A program made the position numbers and the translations under genes. From Aselliscus stoliczkanus (Eukaryota; Chordata; Mammalia; Chiroptera; Hipposideridae): a DNA stretch of 64,000 nucleotides. The DNA lies in assembly GCA_033961575.1 (NCBI GenBank), contig CM066728.1, positions 178,489,678-178,553,677 on the forward strand. The letters are read 5' to 3'. Of this stretch, positions 23,385 to 34,690 are shown piece by piece. The notes below the pieces were generated by a model. It had not been told where the DNA came from. It did no database searches and saw only the letters and a list, made by a program, of their open reading frames with translations. Position 1 is the stretch's first letter. Each line of letters begins with the position of its first letter.

Positions 23385-24570
23385 AGCAACATGGTGGTCT
23401 AGATAGCCTGGATACAGAACGTCTGATGATACTAAATATTAAAATTACATTTTTAAAGCATATCTGAGCTGGAATTAAAAGTTCTTAGAGACTAAAAATG
23501 AACAGAAACTGTGAATTCAGAGAGGAAAGCATGGGCCAGAGCCATCGGGCCTTGATGGTAAAGTCTTTACTGGGACAAAAGACAAAGCCTGAGAGACAGG
23601 AGCAAGGTATGGGAGTAGAGCCTCCTTCACAAATCTGAGGCATCCCCACCCACTAAATGGCAGTACCCTCAGTGGGCAAAACCACTTGGCAGAAGGATGC
23701 TTTAATTCTTTTTGTATTTACCTTGACTTTGAATTGAATGAGGAAAAAGAATTCTCCCTAAAATGTCTACCCACAAGCACAAATATCAGACCCCAAATAA
23801 AAGCTCAGAGGACAATTTAGATTAAAGTGAGTCTATGCTGACAGTGCCCCAGAGGCAGAAGCAAACCCAAATCCTCTCTCAAACAATAAAGTGTAGTCTC
23901 TGATCTCAAAGAATTCCCAGACAGAAAACTCCAAGGAATTAAGAATTCACAGTTAAAGCTCTCTAAAACCCTATATGTGTCTATGAAGTATAATAAGAAA
24001 AAAAATAATAAACTGTGTAAACAGACCCTCAAATATTGGAATTATCAGATACAGAATAACATGCCAAGATTTTATGACCCAGATATATACTCTAGATAGG
24101 CACTGGCATATACCCCCAGGTTGGATGTAAAAGAATATTAATAGCATCAATTTCTTTAATAGCTTTAGCTGTAATCAATCTAAATTTTCTATCAACAGTA
24201 GACGAGGTAAGTAAAGTGTGGTATATTTATTCAGTGGGATATGTACCATCTGAGCCTTTAAAAAGTAATAAATTATAGTTATGCTTATCAACATGGTTAT
24301 ATATCAAAAACATTGAGGAAGAAAGGCAGTCACAGAAAACTATATCAAGTATGTTTCTATTAATATAAATTTCAAAAGCAACACATTACTTAGGAATGCA
24401 TTCTTATGTACGTAAAAAATAATAATAATAAAGAAATGGATTGATTAAGATAAAATTCACTACAATGGAAGAAAATCTTGGAGAAGCCTGTAAGTCTGAG
24501 TGGAAGAACAGAGGTGTTCATTTTTTAAACTACTCAAGCCATATATGCACATTGTACATTCTTTGGATGT
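23385..24570 (+). mobile_element. old L1 or HAL1-like element, sense, internally deleted
   Basis: The left part (23385-24060) starts GCAACATGGTGGTCTAGATA, like the 5' end of old L1 elements, and continues through AGAGAGGAAAGCATGGGCCA and AATATTGGAATTATCAGATA, which resemble the 5'UTR/ORF1 zone. From about 24075 to 24570 it resembles an L1 3' half: GTGTGGTATATTTATTCAGT, then AAAAAGTAATAAATTATAG and TGGAAGAACAGAGGTGTTC. ORF2 is essentially absent, as in HAL1 ('half L1') elements or after internal deletion. The family is tentative. Confidence 0.55.
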
Positions 24571-25188
24571 GTGGTAATTTTCAAATAAGAAGTAAATCCA
24601 GTAGCAATTAGAAGAAAGAGCTGATGGAATCAAGAATTAGGCTGAATTTGAGGAAGAATCTGAGAGTCTTGAAGTGAAAAACAAAAAAGTTTGAAAGAGA
24701 AAATGGGGTTTGATGAGTATTGCTGTGTATTTTGAATGTAATTTCCCTTTGGCATTTTCTTAAAAGAGAGTAATAATGATATCCTCCTTGTTTATTTTTG
24801 GATGCCTGAGTGAAATTGCTGTGAATGCAATCAAGCAAGAAACAAGGCAATTCAAATTTACATGGATTACAACCTTTCTTTTTTGTATTTGTTTGTTTGC
24901 ATAAGTTTTTCATGATAGGAAAAAAGTGAACCTCCCTCAGCTACTTGTTCCCCCATTTTAACATGTTTCTTTTTTTTTTTATCTCATTTCTGCTCTCTCC
25001 CCTCATTAGTTCCATGTCTATAATCCCATAATATGTAGGTTTCGAGTATCATCTTGTATTGTTTCCTCATTTTTAAGACAGTTTATCATATAACTCTTCA
25101 AAAAGTTGGTGGCGTTGCATAATTAACATGTACTTTAATTGGATATACTAATTTTCCACAAAACAAACAAAATAAAGCTCTTTGCTTT
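24571..25188. other. unique AT-rich stretch
   Basis: A 101-codon minus-strand frame at 24608-24913 has an AT-driven Lys/Phe-rich composition and no domain. I treat it as chance. Confidence 0.4.
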
Positions 25189-25202
25189 AAAATTGATGGA
25201 TG

Positions 25203-25726
25203 ATATGGGCAAAAGGTTGGGAGGCAGGGTGAAAAAGGTGAAGGGATTAGTAAATACAACTTGGTAGTTACAAAATAATCATGAGGTTGTAAAGTTCTGC
25301 ATAGGGAATATAGTCAATAATGTGGTAATAACCATGTATAGTGCCAGGTAGGTAGACTAGTCAGGGAGGTTACTTCTTAAAATATATAAATGTCTAACCA
25401 CTAAGGTGTACACCTGAAATTAGTACAAAATAATATTGAATGTCATCTGTAATGAAAATTTTAAAAAGGAAGGGGAAAGGTGAAGGGGAATAAGAGATTC
25501 AAATTTCCAGGTATAAAACAAATGAGTCATGGGGATGTAATGTACAGCAATAGGGACTATAGTCAATAATATTGTTATAGTGTAGTACAGTGTCAGGCGG
25601 TTGCTGGATTTATCATGGTGATCACTTCTGTAGGCATATAAATGTTGAATTTCTATGGTGTACACCTGAAACTAGTGTAATATTGTATTTATAATAGCTT
25701 TATTTAAAAAAATATTTAGAAAATAA
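25203..25726 (+). mobile_element. 5'-truncated L1 3'UTR with two tandem units (sense)
   Basis: Two related units occur in order. Unit 1 ends TGTACACCTGAAATTAGTAC near 25405-25430, and unit 2 ends TGTACACCTGAAACTAGTGT near 25660. Each contains ATAGTCAATAAT(G/A) and a GTGCCAGG / GTGTCAGG segment. A perfect 14-base duplication, AAAATTGATGGATG, flanks the insertion (25189-25202 and 25727-25740). It is the sense counterpart of the copy at 13046-13456 and shares its doubled-unit structure. Confidence 0.9.
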
Positions 25727-25955
25727 AAAATTGATGGATGGTGACTCTAAATCAACATCCACTGAAGATGGAAAAAATATGAAAATCAATAATTAACTCA
25801 TTCCTTTGTCTGATTCAAATGTATACAAATGTATTTTCCTGTCCCTGGATTCACTGAGTATTAAAATGGTAACATTTCCTCATGTAAGTAGCCCTTGCTT
25901 TCTGACATTTTCCTCTTCAACTCTCTGTTCATTCTACTCGACTTAGAAAAATCTG

Positions 25956-26061
25956 GGGGCCGGCCGAGTGGCGTGGTGGTTAAGTGCTGGCTTGGGAAGC
26001 CAGCGGCCCCGGTTCGGGTCCCACATATGAGGGCCAGTGACACTGTCCTCAAAAAAAAAAA
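25956..26061 (+). mobile_element. head-only SINE of the long type
   Basis: About 105 bases: a tRNA-like head GGCCGGCCGAGTGGCGTGGT, a stem-like GCTGGCTTGGGAAGCCAGC, a B-box GGTTCGGGTCC, then GAGGGCCAGTGACACTG joined straight to an A12 tail. The body found in the 430-465 bp copies is missing. The duplication AGAAAAATCTG (25945-25955) / AGAAAATCTG (26062-26071) shows that it inserted in this short form. Confidence 0.9.
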
Positions 26062-26394
26062 AGAAAATCTGAATCTCTTTACCTATGAATGTAATCTGCT
26101 CATTTACAGGTTTCTACCAATGTCCAAACTGACAAAGGTAACAGCCAAAAAATTGGGATGTGATAATTGAGTTATAACATATAAATATAAGGTTTTGTTT
26201 AAAAAAGACACATTTAATATATAATCCCAAGAGTGGATGGAGTTCATGCTTATACATTCATGATGAACCATAATGATTTAGTTATTGGATTTAAAGTAAT
26301 TTGGATAACTGGATCTCACAGATAATAGATGAGTTTTGGGTTTTTTTTAATTTTTTTACCCCCAAAGAGATGGCATTACATAATAGAAAGAAAT

Positions 26395-26505
26395 AGAATG
26401 TGGCATGACCAAAACCGACTGGGTCTAAGCCCTATAGTTCCCATTTATTAACTATGAAACTGGGGAAACCATAATATCTGAGTCTGTTTCTTAATCTCTA
26501 ATAAT
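26395..26505 (+). mobile_element. possible MIR fragment
   Basis: Weak sense MIR: GACTGGGTCTAAGCCCTATAG, TTAACTATGAAACTGGGGAA and TTTCTTAATCTCTAATAATG. Confidence 0.45.
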
Positions 26506-26509
26506 GATA

Positions 26510-26960
26510 CTTTTGGACATTAATAACTTAATGAACAGCTATGAGGCACCAGCCACTATTGTTCTAAGCACTTTACATATACCAGGGGTGCCAAAAAACT
26601 GTACACATTTTAAGAGATGTTATTGATGTATTACTTTTCAAAATTGAACTGAATTATGATAGCAGTGTATAGTATGATGTTTGCTCAAAAGATGGAGTTA
26701 ATCAAATGAATGCTAGCATCATTCATTGTATTACAATTTTAATACAGTTTTTTCTTTCCTTTCTTAAAATGTGTATACATTTTTTTGGCACCTATGTATT
26801 AACTCTTAATTCTCAAAATAATCCTAGGAATTAGGCACTATTATTACCCCCATTTTGAACAGATGCAGAGACTAAGGCACAAAGAGAAAAAATGACTTTC
26901 ATAGACATGGACTTGTACATTTATTGTTAGAGCCAGGTTTTGAATCTAGGCGATGGGTAG
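26510..26960 (-). mobile_element. MIR SINE split by a MITE
   Basis: The antisense MIR is in two parts. The left part (26510-26581) ends GTTCTAAGCACTTTACATAT. The right part (26797-26960) resumes with TATTAACTCTTAATTCTCAA and runs through CCCCATTTTGAACAGATGCA and CCAGGTTTTGAATCTAGG. The two halves join at the expected MIR position, so the insert between them is younger. Confidence 0.85.
26582..26796. mobile_element. 215-bp TIR element (mariner-like MITE)
   Basis: The ends are inverted repeats of about 34 bases. The left end (26582-26615) runs GGGGTGCCAAAAAACTGTAC then ACATTTTAAGA. The right end (26762-26796), read in reverse, gives AGGTGCCAAAAAAATGTATA then CACATTTTAAGA. TA dinucleotides at 26580-26581 and 26797-26798 flank it, as expected of Tc1/mariner insertion. 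The roughly 145-base centre is AT-rich and non-coding, so it must have been mobilised in trans. I cannot name the subfamily from memory. Confidence 0.85.
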
Positions 26961-26964
26961 ATAG

Positions 26965-27016
26965 AAGGATGGATGGATGGACAGACTGACTGACGGATGG
27001 ATGGATGGATGAATGG
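26965..27016. repeat. (GGAT)n microsatellite, imperfect
   Basis: GGAT units interrupted by ACAGACTGACTGAC in the middle. Confidence 0.9.
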
Positions 27017-27329
27017 GCAGGCAAGAGGGAATAGAAAAGAAGATGAGACAGCCTTCCTAAAATGTATCACACACATTCCTGTCTCATAGATATGAAACAT
27101 CAGTTAATCTTTTGTTGACACATTGGAGTTCACATGAGTGCATTTACCACAGCAGTGCTCTCAGGGGTTGCAAGATGGGAGGGCATCCTGCTTCCATCCT
27201 GTCTGCTGTGGTACTGCAGTATATCCTTATAGAGACACCTGCAGACCATGATGTGGGGAAAGGGCAATGGAAGTTGTATTTGTTGCATACGCACAACATA
27301 TCTGGCAGTGTGACCACTTTTCTTCATAT

Positions 27330-27470
27330 TTTATTTAGGCAGATTTTATTATCACCATTTTATATAAGGAAATTGAGGTTCAGAAAGGCAAAGAGATTTA
27401 AACAGTGTCTCACTGCTCTTAGGTGGTGGAGACAAGATTGGAGTGCAGAATCAGCTGCCCCTAGAGTTTG
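27330..27470 (-). mobile_element. MIR fragment
   Basis: Antisense core: TTATTATCACCATTTTATAT, AAGGAAATTGAGGTTCAGAA, AGGCAAAGAGATTTAAACAG and AGATTGGAGTGCAGAATC. The 131-codon plus-strand frame at 27112-27507 crosses this MIR and is not a gene. Confidence 0.75.
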
Positions 27471-27990
27471 TCTCCACTTGTTATACACACACGCTGCCTT
27501 GGGGTAAAGCTAGGCCTGTGGGTAGAAAGAGAAATTATGAATGATGAATTCATTTGATTCTACTAAGGATCAGTGTATATGCTCACGCTAGATGATATTT
27601 TGGTAACACTAGTTTAGTACATATATAATAAAATTATAGACTTCAAGTAGGATAGAAAAGTAATTACTACACAGACCTTAGGATACTGCTGTTTGGTCCA
27701 AGATTTTGTAGGGAAAACACAAAACAATATTTCATTAACGGCTCAAAATGATATGTTTCTCATACTTTGCCTCTCAGCTAACTTTGTTTACTGTAAACAA
27801 GGATTCCATCTTAGAGTTCCTGTTCTTCAGTTGGAAAAAAAATGTCTAAATATGACTATGAAAAGAACTGAACTGGGTAATGTTATAGGGTAACTTAGAA
27901 GCTGATCAATTAACTGTAGTTTATATAGAAAAGGGATTTGCTAAATTGAAAATTTTTTAAAGGAAAATTCACATGTCAGGAAAAATTCAT
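27471..27990. other. unique non-coding stretch
   Basis: No repeat or exon recognised. Confidence 0.4.
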
Positions 27991-27994
27991 ACTT

Positions 27995-28235
27995 TTGTAG
28001 CTGGGGCTTTGGAATCAGATGCCATAGTTGAACTCTCAACTCTGCCACTTACTATTCATGACATCTTGAGCAAGGTAATCAACCTCACTAAACCTTAGTT
28101 TTCTTATCTTTAAAATGGATGTAATTATTGTATCTACGTCATAGGGTTGTTGTATTAAATGATATAACCCATGTAAAGCACTTAGCACAGTACCTCATAC
28201 ATGCTAAGGACTCAATAAATGATAGCAGCTCATAT
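27995..28235 (+). mobile_element. MIR SINE, near full length
   Basis: The best MIR in the window. It shows GGGGCTTTGGAATCAGATGC, CTCTGCCACTTACTATTCAT, TTAGTTTTCTTATCTTTAAA, CATAGGGTTGTTGTATTAAA and AAGCACTTAGCACAGTACCT, and ends ACTCAATAAATGATAG. Confidence 0.93.
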
Positions 28236-28316
28236 TCATATTGATAAGATTAGTAACGGACATGTGATATCCTTCATTTTGTTTATCATAACTGCCTAAG
28301 CAACAATTCCTCTTTT

Positions 28317-28351
28317 GGGGGGTGTGTGTGTGTGTGTGTGCGCGCGCGCGC
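28317..28351. repeat. (GT)n(GC)n compound microsatellite
   Basis: A short G run is followed by nine or ten GT units and five or six GC units. The alternating purine-pyrimidine tract with a CG core is a classic Z-DNA-prone sequence, and CpG is otherwise scarce in this window. Confidence 0.95.
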
Positions 28352-30030
28352 ATTTCATGCATAAATAAGGCATGTTTATAGAGGATCTTTGTTTCAAAGA
28401 GAGCATGGCACTTTCACATTGAACTCAGTAATGCCAATGTGAGCCAGCCATGGTTTTCCAACTAATTGGATGTAGATGGAAACAAAGGATATCGCTCTTG
28501 TGTGTGTATGTTTAGTTTTTTTCCAGATGGAGAAATCGAGGCACAGTGATCCTAACTGATTATGTCGAGTTATGAAAATTAGTATATGAGTTGAAGGAAA
28601 TACTTATACTTAAATGTTTTAGATAGAGCCATTTTTAATAGACATTGATACATGCTCCGATTGGTATAGATGCCACATTGAAACCCATTGCTTAGGGAGA
28701 GCAGAGCTCTTTATAGGAGTTCTTGGTTGACCTTCATGTCCGATTCTTTTTATATTTGTTATACTTGGGTAAAACATATCTAAATTTGGAAAATAGTTTC
28801 TTGCTTTATGCAATACATGTCTCAGATAGAATAAGGCCTTTGGCTCTGAAGTGCTCAGAGAATTTGTATTCAAATTCTGATGCTTTGTATTTTGAGCCAT
28901 ATATGTGTATATGCCTTTGACCTTGGTCAAAGATCTCGATTTAGGTTTGTTTTTTGATATAAAACTCAGCACAGCTATCATGCATTCCATCATTAGAATA
29001 ATACTTTATGATTATACAACAAATGTCTTTCTCCCGAAGCTGATATTTTAATAAGGGTGGAGTGCATCTGAAACTTATATCACATTACAAACTTCATATA
29101 TTGCCAAACCTTAAAAACACACTAGGCACAAGAGGGAGGTTTTTCTTTTTAGTGGAATCTGATATTATCTGAGTTGTTACTCTTAGGTTTACTGGGTATT
29201 TTTATTTGCTTTATAAATATATGTTTGCTAAAGCATAATAGCTTTATTATTGTAATAAGTTTATGTAGTTCTTTGAACCTACATTGTTAAACACAATAAG
29301 ATGGTAAAGTTATATTAAATAGGGTTTTAGAATCATGAAATACATATAAAATTTATCAACTTTTTTTTGCATGTCCTGAATTCTGAAAATGTATTTCAGA
29401 ATCACAAGTACGTGTGGGCATTAGGATGCGAGGAGGCAAGTCATATTCTAGTTTAGGATCTCTCTCTAGAGCCAGACTGAGTTTTAATGAAACTCAGAAC
29501 TTGAAGGGTAGATATGTTATATAAATAAAGCTAAGTTCCTTCCCTGCAAAGGCTCTGGGCTCAGCTATGATATTAGATCTCTGGACATGCATGACCGATT
29601 CTTACCATGAGGCACCACATAGGGAATGAGTTTCCAGGTAATTCTAAGATAGGTAAAATTATCTATACATTACTGACAGTGGGCATTTATTAATTAATGC
29701 AAGAACAGGCCTGAACAACAAAGCAACTTAAAATTCAATAACAAATCCTTTAACTGCACTTCTACAATGGCTGATTTAGATAACAAAAGTTGGAAATTTA
29801 GAAGTATCAGAATAAGATTTGTCTGCCATAGGCATCAGAGACAAGAGGAAATGCATAATAAAGTAACCTGAAAACTAACTTAGAAATAACAGCCCTCAGG
29901 ACTAAGCAGTTCCATCAACAAAATCACTAAATGTCATCACTGGGATTTAGATGAAAGAGAAGAGGCATGGGGAAGGATATTAATGGATAATAAGAAGGAT
30001 GAATAGCATGATTAGACTGTTGGAATAATA
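28352..30030. other. unique non-coding stretch (1.7 kb)
   Basis: A 124-codon minus-strand frame at 28619-28993 has no domain that I recognise. Part of 28800-28930 faintly resembles a MIR. No gene can be supported. Confidence 0.4.
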
Positions 30031-30034
30031 ACGT

Positions 30035-30265
30035 TGCATGTGTGAATAGCTCTTCACTGTTTACAAAGCCCGTTCAAGTATCTCATTTGATTGCCACGAT
30101 CACCTCATAAGAAGTAGAGTAGGAATCATCTACATTTTATAGCTGAGAAAAAAATGAGGGAGAAAAAGGGTATATGGGCTGGTCCAAAGTCTTAAGTAGT
30201 GAACTTGAACTGAGGTCTTCAGACCCCTAATCCAGAGCCTTTTTCTGTCACCACATATCCAAATT
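30035..30265 (-). mobile_element. MIR SINE
   Basis: Antisense pattern: CTCATTTGATTGCCACGATC, ATCTACATTTTATAGCTGAG, GGTCCAAAGTCTTAAGTAGT, GAACTGAGGTCTTCAGACCC and CTAATCCAGAGCCTTTTTCT. Confidence 0.8.
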
Positions 30266-31720
30266 CCCAATTTCACAAGTCTCATTTTCCTATATTTAAT
30301 GTAAGTTCACCACTATAAAAACACACAGTCACTAAGCTCTATTTTCAAGGTATTTTGGTTTGGCTCTCAATTGAAGGCTTGCTCCCATCTATTATAGATA
30401 TAATATAGTATTGAAGGGTTTGGTTACATGTGGGGCTCTCTAAAGTACATGCTTTCTGTACACACAACCACTTCCTGATTCCAGATTGAAATATGGGACA
30501 AATCACAATAAAACCATAACCATAGAAAAAAATAACAAAATGAGACAAAAGCAGGAAACTATGGAACCATCTCACTCACTTATTCCTAATGCTTGGGCTG
30601 GAGGAATATCATAAATAAGATCCTGCCTGTGCATCTTATGGCTCCAGAAGTGAGAGGGGATCTGGCCATCAGCGAAAGCCTGATGAAAGCTATCTGTATG
30701 CTCCTCGTGGAATCCTGTATCTTCTGAGTTTGCTGCTATGATTTCTAAAATTATAGGATTAAGTTGGATTATTTCTAGAATCCCTTTCCCTCCAACTCTA
30801 GAATTCAATTACCTTTAGCTGAGCCTCCCATTCCCAAAACAGTTGATCGTTAATCATGTTGTCACAAAATGACTTCTGAATTAACTGTCTCAGCTGACAT
30901 TTATTGAGAATTCACTCTAGGCTAAGCGCTAGCTGAAGAGCTCTCCCTTTTTCTGTAAGGTCTGGATTTTAACCTAGTATACATGCAAAGGAAATATATT
31001 AATAGCATCATTTTATGAAATTATTTAATCTTGATAATAGATCCCCCACTCTGCTGGACAGATAGAGGGGTACCTTATACCTACTTTTCAGTATTCTAGT
31101 CATCTCTCAGTTTACAACAGTCCTTTCATGTATTCTCTCCTTCCTAAATGAGTATCTAAGTGCAAACTGGTTTAGATCTGTCTTTGTGACATCAGTAGAG
31201 GTGTCAGAAATCCTGCTGATTCTCAGGCTCCCATTGTCCTCTATGATAATCTTTTATTAGCCACCTGACAACTGTCCAAGGGGATCTTCTAGAATCAGGG
31301 AGAATTTGGAGATTTAAACTCCACACTCCTCCCAACTCCATTCCATGAACACCCTAGCAGAGAATTCTATCCCTGTGCTCATGCAATAAGGTGGACAAGT
31401 TATTTCTTAGCACCCTGAAGGCTGCTGGGGGTACCCCAACCAGCATCATAGCACTCAGTCTGCAATGAGTAGGTCCCCTAAGTGATAAGAGCATGCAGCT
31501 TTCCTGGGAGAAGGGACCTTCTTTCTTCTCTTCCTTTTTCTTCTGAATAAGAATGGTGAGAGGAGGCAATAAAGATGGCTTTTGTTTACTCATATCTGCT
31601 GGCTCTGCCATATCTGTGTAAGGCCACTAAATTAAAGGAGAAGGAATCTACCTTTGGTTCTGCCTTTGGCCTAGGGAATGATTCTTTAACCAAATAAAAA
31701 TTCAAGGATTGTTATTTGGG
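30266..31720. other. unique non-coding stretch
   Basis: A short MIR- or L2-like scrap (TGACATTTATTGAGAATTCA, then CTAAGCGCTAGC) lies at 30890-30945. Frames at 30345-30808 and 31354-31611 on the minus strand have no recognisable domain. Confidence 0.4.
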
Positions 31721-31724
31721 GACT

Positions 31725-31790
31725 AAAGGAAATAATGTTTATGAAGCTCAGGTGTCAGGCACGTAATAAACACTCAATATATTGTAACTA
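31725..31790 (+). mobile_element. MIR or L2 3' end scrap
   Basis: AGCTCAGGTGTCAGGCACGT followed by AATAAACACTCAATATATTG fits the shared MIR/L2 3' end. Confidence 0.5.
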
Positions 31791-34440
31791 TTTTGTGCTA
31801 TTTTTTCCAAAGTATAATGAGAGTGAGCAAGTAGAGACCTGGAATAAAGAAATCTTTCAAGAACCTTGGCAATATAGCCGGAGAGGGAAGTAGAATTGAA
31901 GGACTTTTTTTATTTTGCTTGTTTGTTTTTGCTTTTATTTTAAAGATGGGGAGATATAAGTATAACTTTATTGAAGCCATAGCTCATACACCAAAAAATG
32001 GCTTGTTCTGTGTCACAGTAAAAGAAGCATATTCAAACAGAAAAAAAAAATGTGTCTTTACTGACATCTTTTCCATGATGCTGAAGCATACCCATATCAA
32101 TCCCCTGGCACTATCTGATTTCTCACTCCCCATTTCTTTCAGGACAGACTTCCCTCCTCCTTTATCTTCTCCCTTAAAACTTCTCCTCCCTCTTCCTTTT
32201 CTTCCCTCTGCCCCACCCTACTTCTTTATTATGTACATTAACTTCACCTCTTGTCCTTTAAGTCCTTTCCTTTTCCTCTCTGGTCAGATCATCCCCTGGC
32301 CTGTCCCCTATTCATAATATTTTGTCCATCACAAAGGCTAGTGGCATCGAGAAAGGATGCTAGTGGCATCCTTTGAAAGGATGGGATTGGGAGTGCAAGT
32401 AATGGAATTAACTTTAGGCTTCAGGACCCTTGATCCTCTGAGACCAGAGAGAAGCAAGGAGAAATAGGTGGAGAGGCAGCTATCCCTGGAGGGTTTGGGA
32501 ACTTGAGGAAACTCCTGACCAATATCTCTAGTTCTTTTCTGTTAAGTTAGAGGCAGAGTCATCTTCTGAGAATAATGATGGCAATCACGGAGGTGAGGAC
32601 CTTGAAGCCACTGAGATGAAGTAAGAGGACAGCCATGGATTGCATGGAAGAGGAAGCTGATGGAGCTGCCCAAGAATCTACAGGCTGCTTTGAAAGTTCA
32701 GGAAAAAGAAAAGGGAAACCTTGATTTTGTAAGCGATGAGAGGATAAGAACATAGAAATTATGAATATGGGTATAAGCAAGAAAAGACAAAGTGTGTCGT
32801 GCAACAAAAAAAGAAACGAAAAGGCAGGATTACTACAAGGAGTTGTAAATGTGAATGAGGAAATTAGGAAATGGGCAGCATTTCCCATATTTGCATTCTT
32901 GGGCCATTTCTTTTACTCTATTATCCCATAGGGAATTAAGTGCTTTCATTAAAATTCTCCTTCCTGTTTTCCTAGTCCATGGGCATCAGGAAATAAAGCA
33001 CCCGTACTGAATGGAATAGCTAAGTTGGGGCAGTACTCAGGAGCTGTTAACATGAGACATGTTGACTACTTTCCTATTTTCCTACTTTCTTAATGAGAAA
33101 AAGTAGAAAAGGAAAAGTCGCCTTTCCCTTTATGTTCTTATTTCTTCATTCATTGTTATCTATTTTAAGATTTCTCACTATTACTGTGATAGGCTTTCCT
33201 CCATTGATTTATTCGCTAAGCTTCTCTGTTTAGGTGAATTTGTTAATATACGTAAGAATTCAGAAAGAGACTGGGGAAAGGATTGCAAAGACAAAAGTTA
33301 TATAAGAAATCAGAAGTTTTAGAATAAGTGCAAAATTTATAACACAGAAAGAGCATATATAATAAATTGGGGGGAGAATCACAATGAGTAGAAGATATGA
33401 AATATAGGAAGAGATTTGAAAGTTAGGAAAATAAGGGAATGAGAAAATTAAGGGATACATATGCCTTAAATGGATACTATAAAGTCAATTTGGTTTAATA
33501 TTCCTTCCCTCCACCCCCTACCAATAATCCTAATGGTTATTTTTGAGTTATAAATCATGTTTTAATTGTTCATTTTACTTTTCTGGTTATCCCTCCTAGG
33601 AAAAGAACATAAAATGTTGCTACTTTTTACATTAGGCAAAGAGCACTTTAATGAAAAACTTGGGAAAGGAAGAAAGTGTACATTTTCATGAATAAACTTC
33701 TAAGTGACTCAGCCAATCTGAGAAGTTCACATTTTATATATTAGCGCTTCATTTTTTAAAAAAGAATTCTCATGTTTTTCTCATTAAGGCTAAATTCACC
33801 TCCATTTCTATCCATCCCATTTTCCTCACTTATTATCATGCTTTCAGGTGATCGCATACCAGAGACAAATGTATCATTAGCTGCTACAAACTAGAGTGAG
33901 AGGAACTGGTCATTTCCACCAAGAAGAACCCTTTATTCTGAAATAGCTCTAGTCATCCCGGCTGGAGCTAAGGGAAAACCCATGTGGAGAGCATGTGGTT
34001 CCTGCTGGTCTGGCTCCTTTGTCTCACAAGGTGTGCTAGCATATTTGAGTATTTATTTGGTTTTCTCTTGTTGTCTCTAGACCGTTCAGTTCTCCTGGCT
34101 GAAATCATGCAAGTGGAATGCATTTGAATGGGTGGAAATAATTTAAGTGAAATGATAATATTCATATGTTTGACCTAAATAATGGAAGCTTACACTGAGC
34201 TTAAAGTGGTTAAACATTTTCTACAGCTTGGCCTTCAGGAGCCCTGCTGACTGAAGTCAAATCAGACCGCCTTTCTGTAAGTGGCTTTAGTATATACAAA
34301 GGATAGCCAGGGTGTTTAGGGTAATCAGTAGATTATTTTTTGTTTGTCCATTTATCTTTTTGCTGAAGTTTAAAGATTTCTTTTGTTCCTGCTGTGAAAA
34401 ATTAATAGCTCTTTGTATCTGGTGTTTTAAAGGCATGGAA
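31791..34440. other. unique non-coding stretch (2.6 kb)
   Basis: Contains a pyrimidine-rich strip at about 32140-32290 (CT-rich on the plus strand), which produces a Pro/Leu/Ser-rich 132-codon frame at 31919-32317. It also has a minus-strand 109-codon frame at 32559-32888. Neither shows a known domain, and no splice-site pairs connect them. Confidence 0.4.
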
Positions 34441-34444
34441 GTAG

Positions 34445-34690
34445 TATTCATAATAACTGCCAATTATCAAGTACCTACTTTGTGCCAGGTATTGCGTGGC
34501 GTATTTTATGCTTCGTTTTTTGAAGCAACTATCTGAGGCAGGTATTATTAGTCCTGTGTTATAAAGGATGAAGCTGAGGCTTGGAAAAGTTAAGGTTCTT
34601 GCCCAGGGTCACATGGCGACTTGGAGGAGAACCATATGCCAATCCAGGACATTCTGGCTCCTTTACTCCATGTCATCTCTGCAAGTGGTA
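34445..34690 (-). mobile_element. MIR SINE
   Basis: Antisense copy: TATCAAGTACCTACTTTGTG, CCAGGTATTGCGTGGCGTAT, AAGCTGAGGCTTGGAAAAGT, CTTGCCCAGGGTCACATGGC and CTCCTTTACTCCATG. Confidence 0.9.

Noticed and set aside
25956..26030. Cloverleaf-like segment that might be a tRNA gene
   Set aside because: It has A- and B-box-like sequences but is the head of a SINE with an A tail and target duplication; no anticodon arm of a functional tRNA is convincing.
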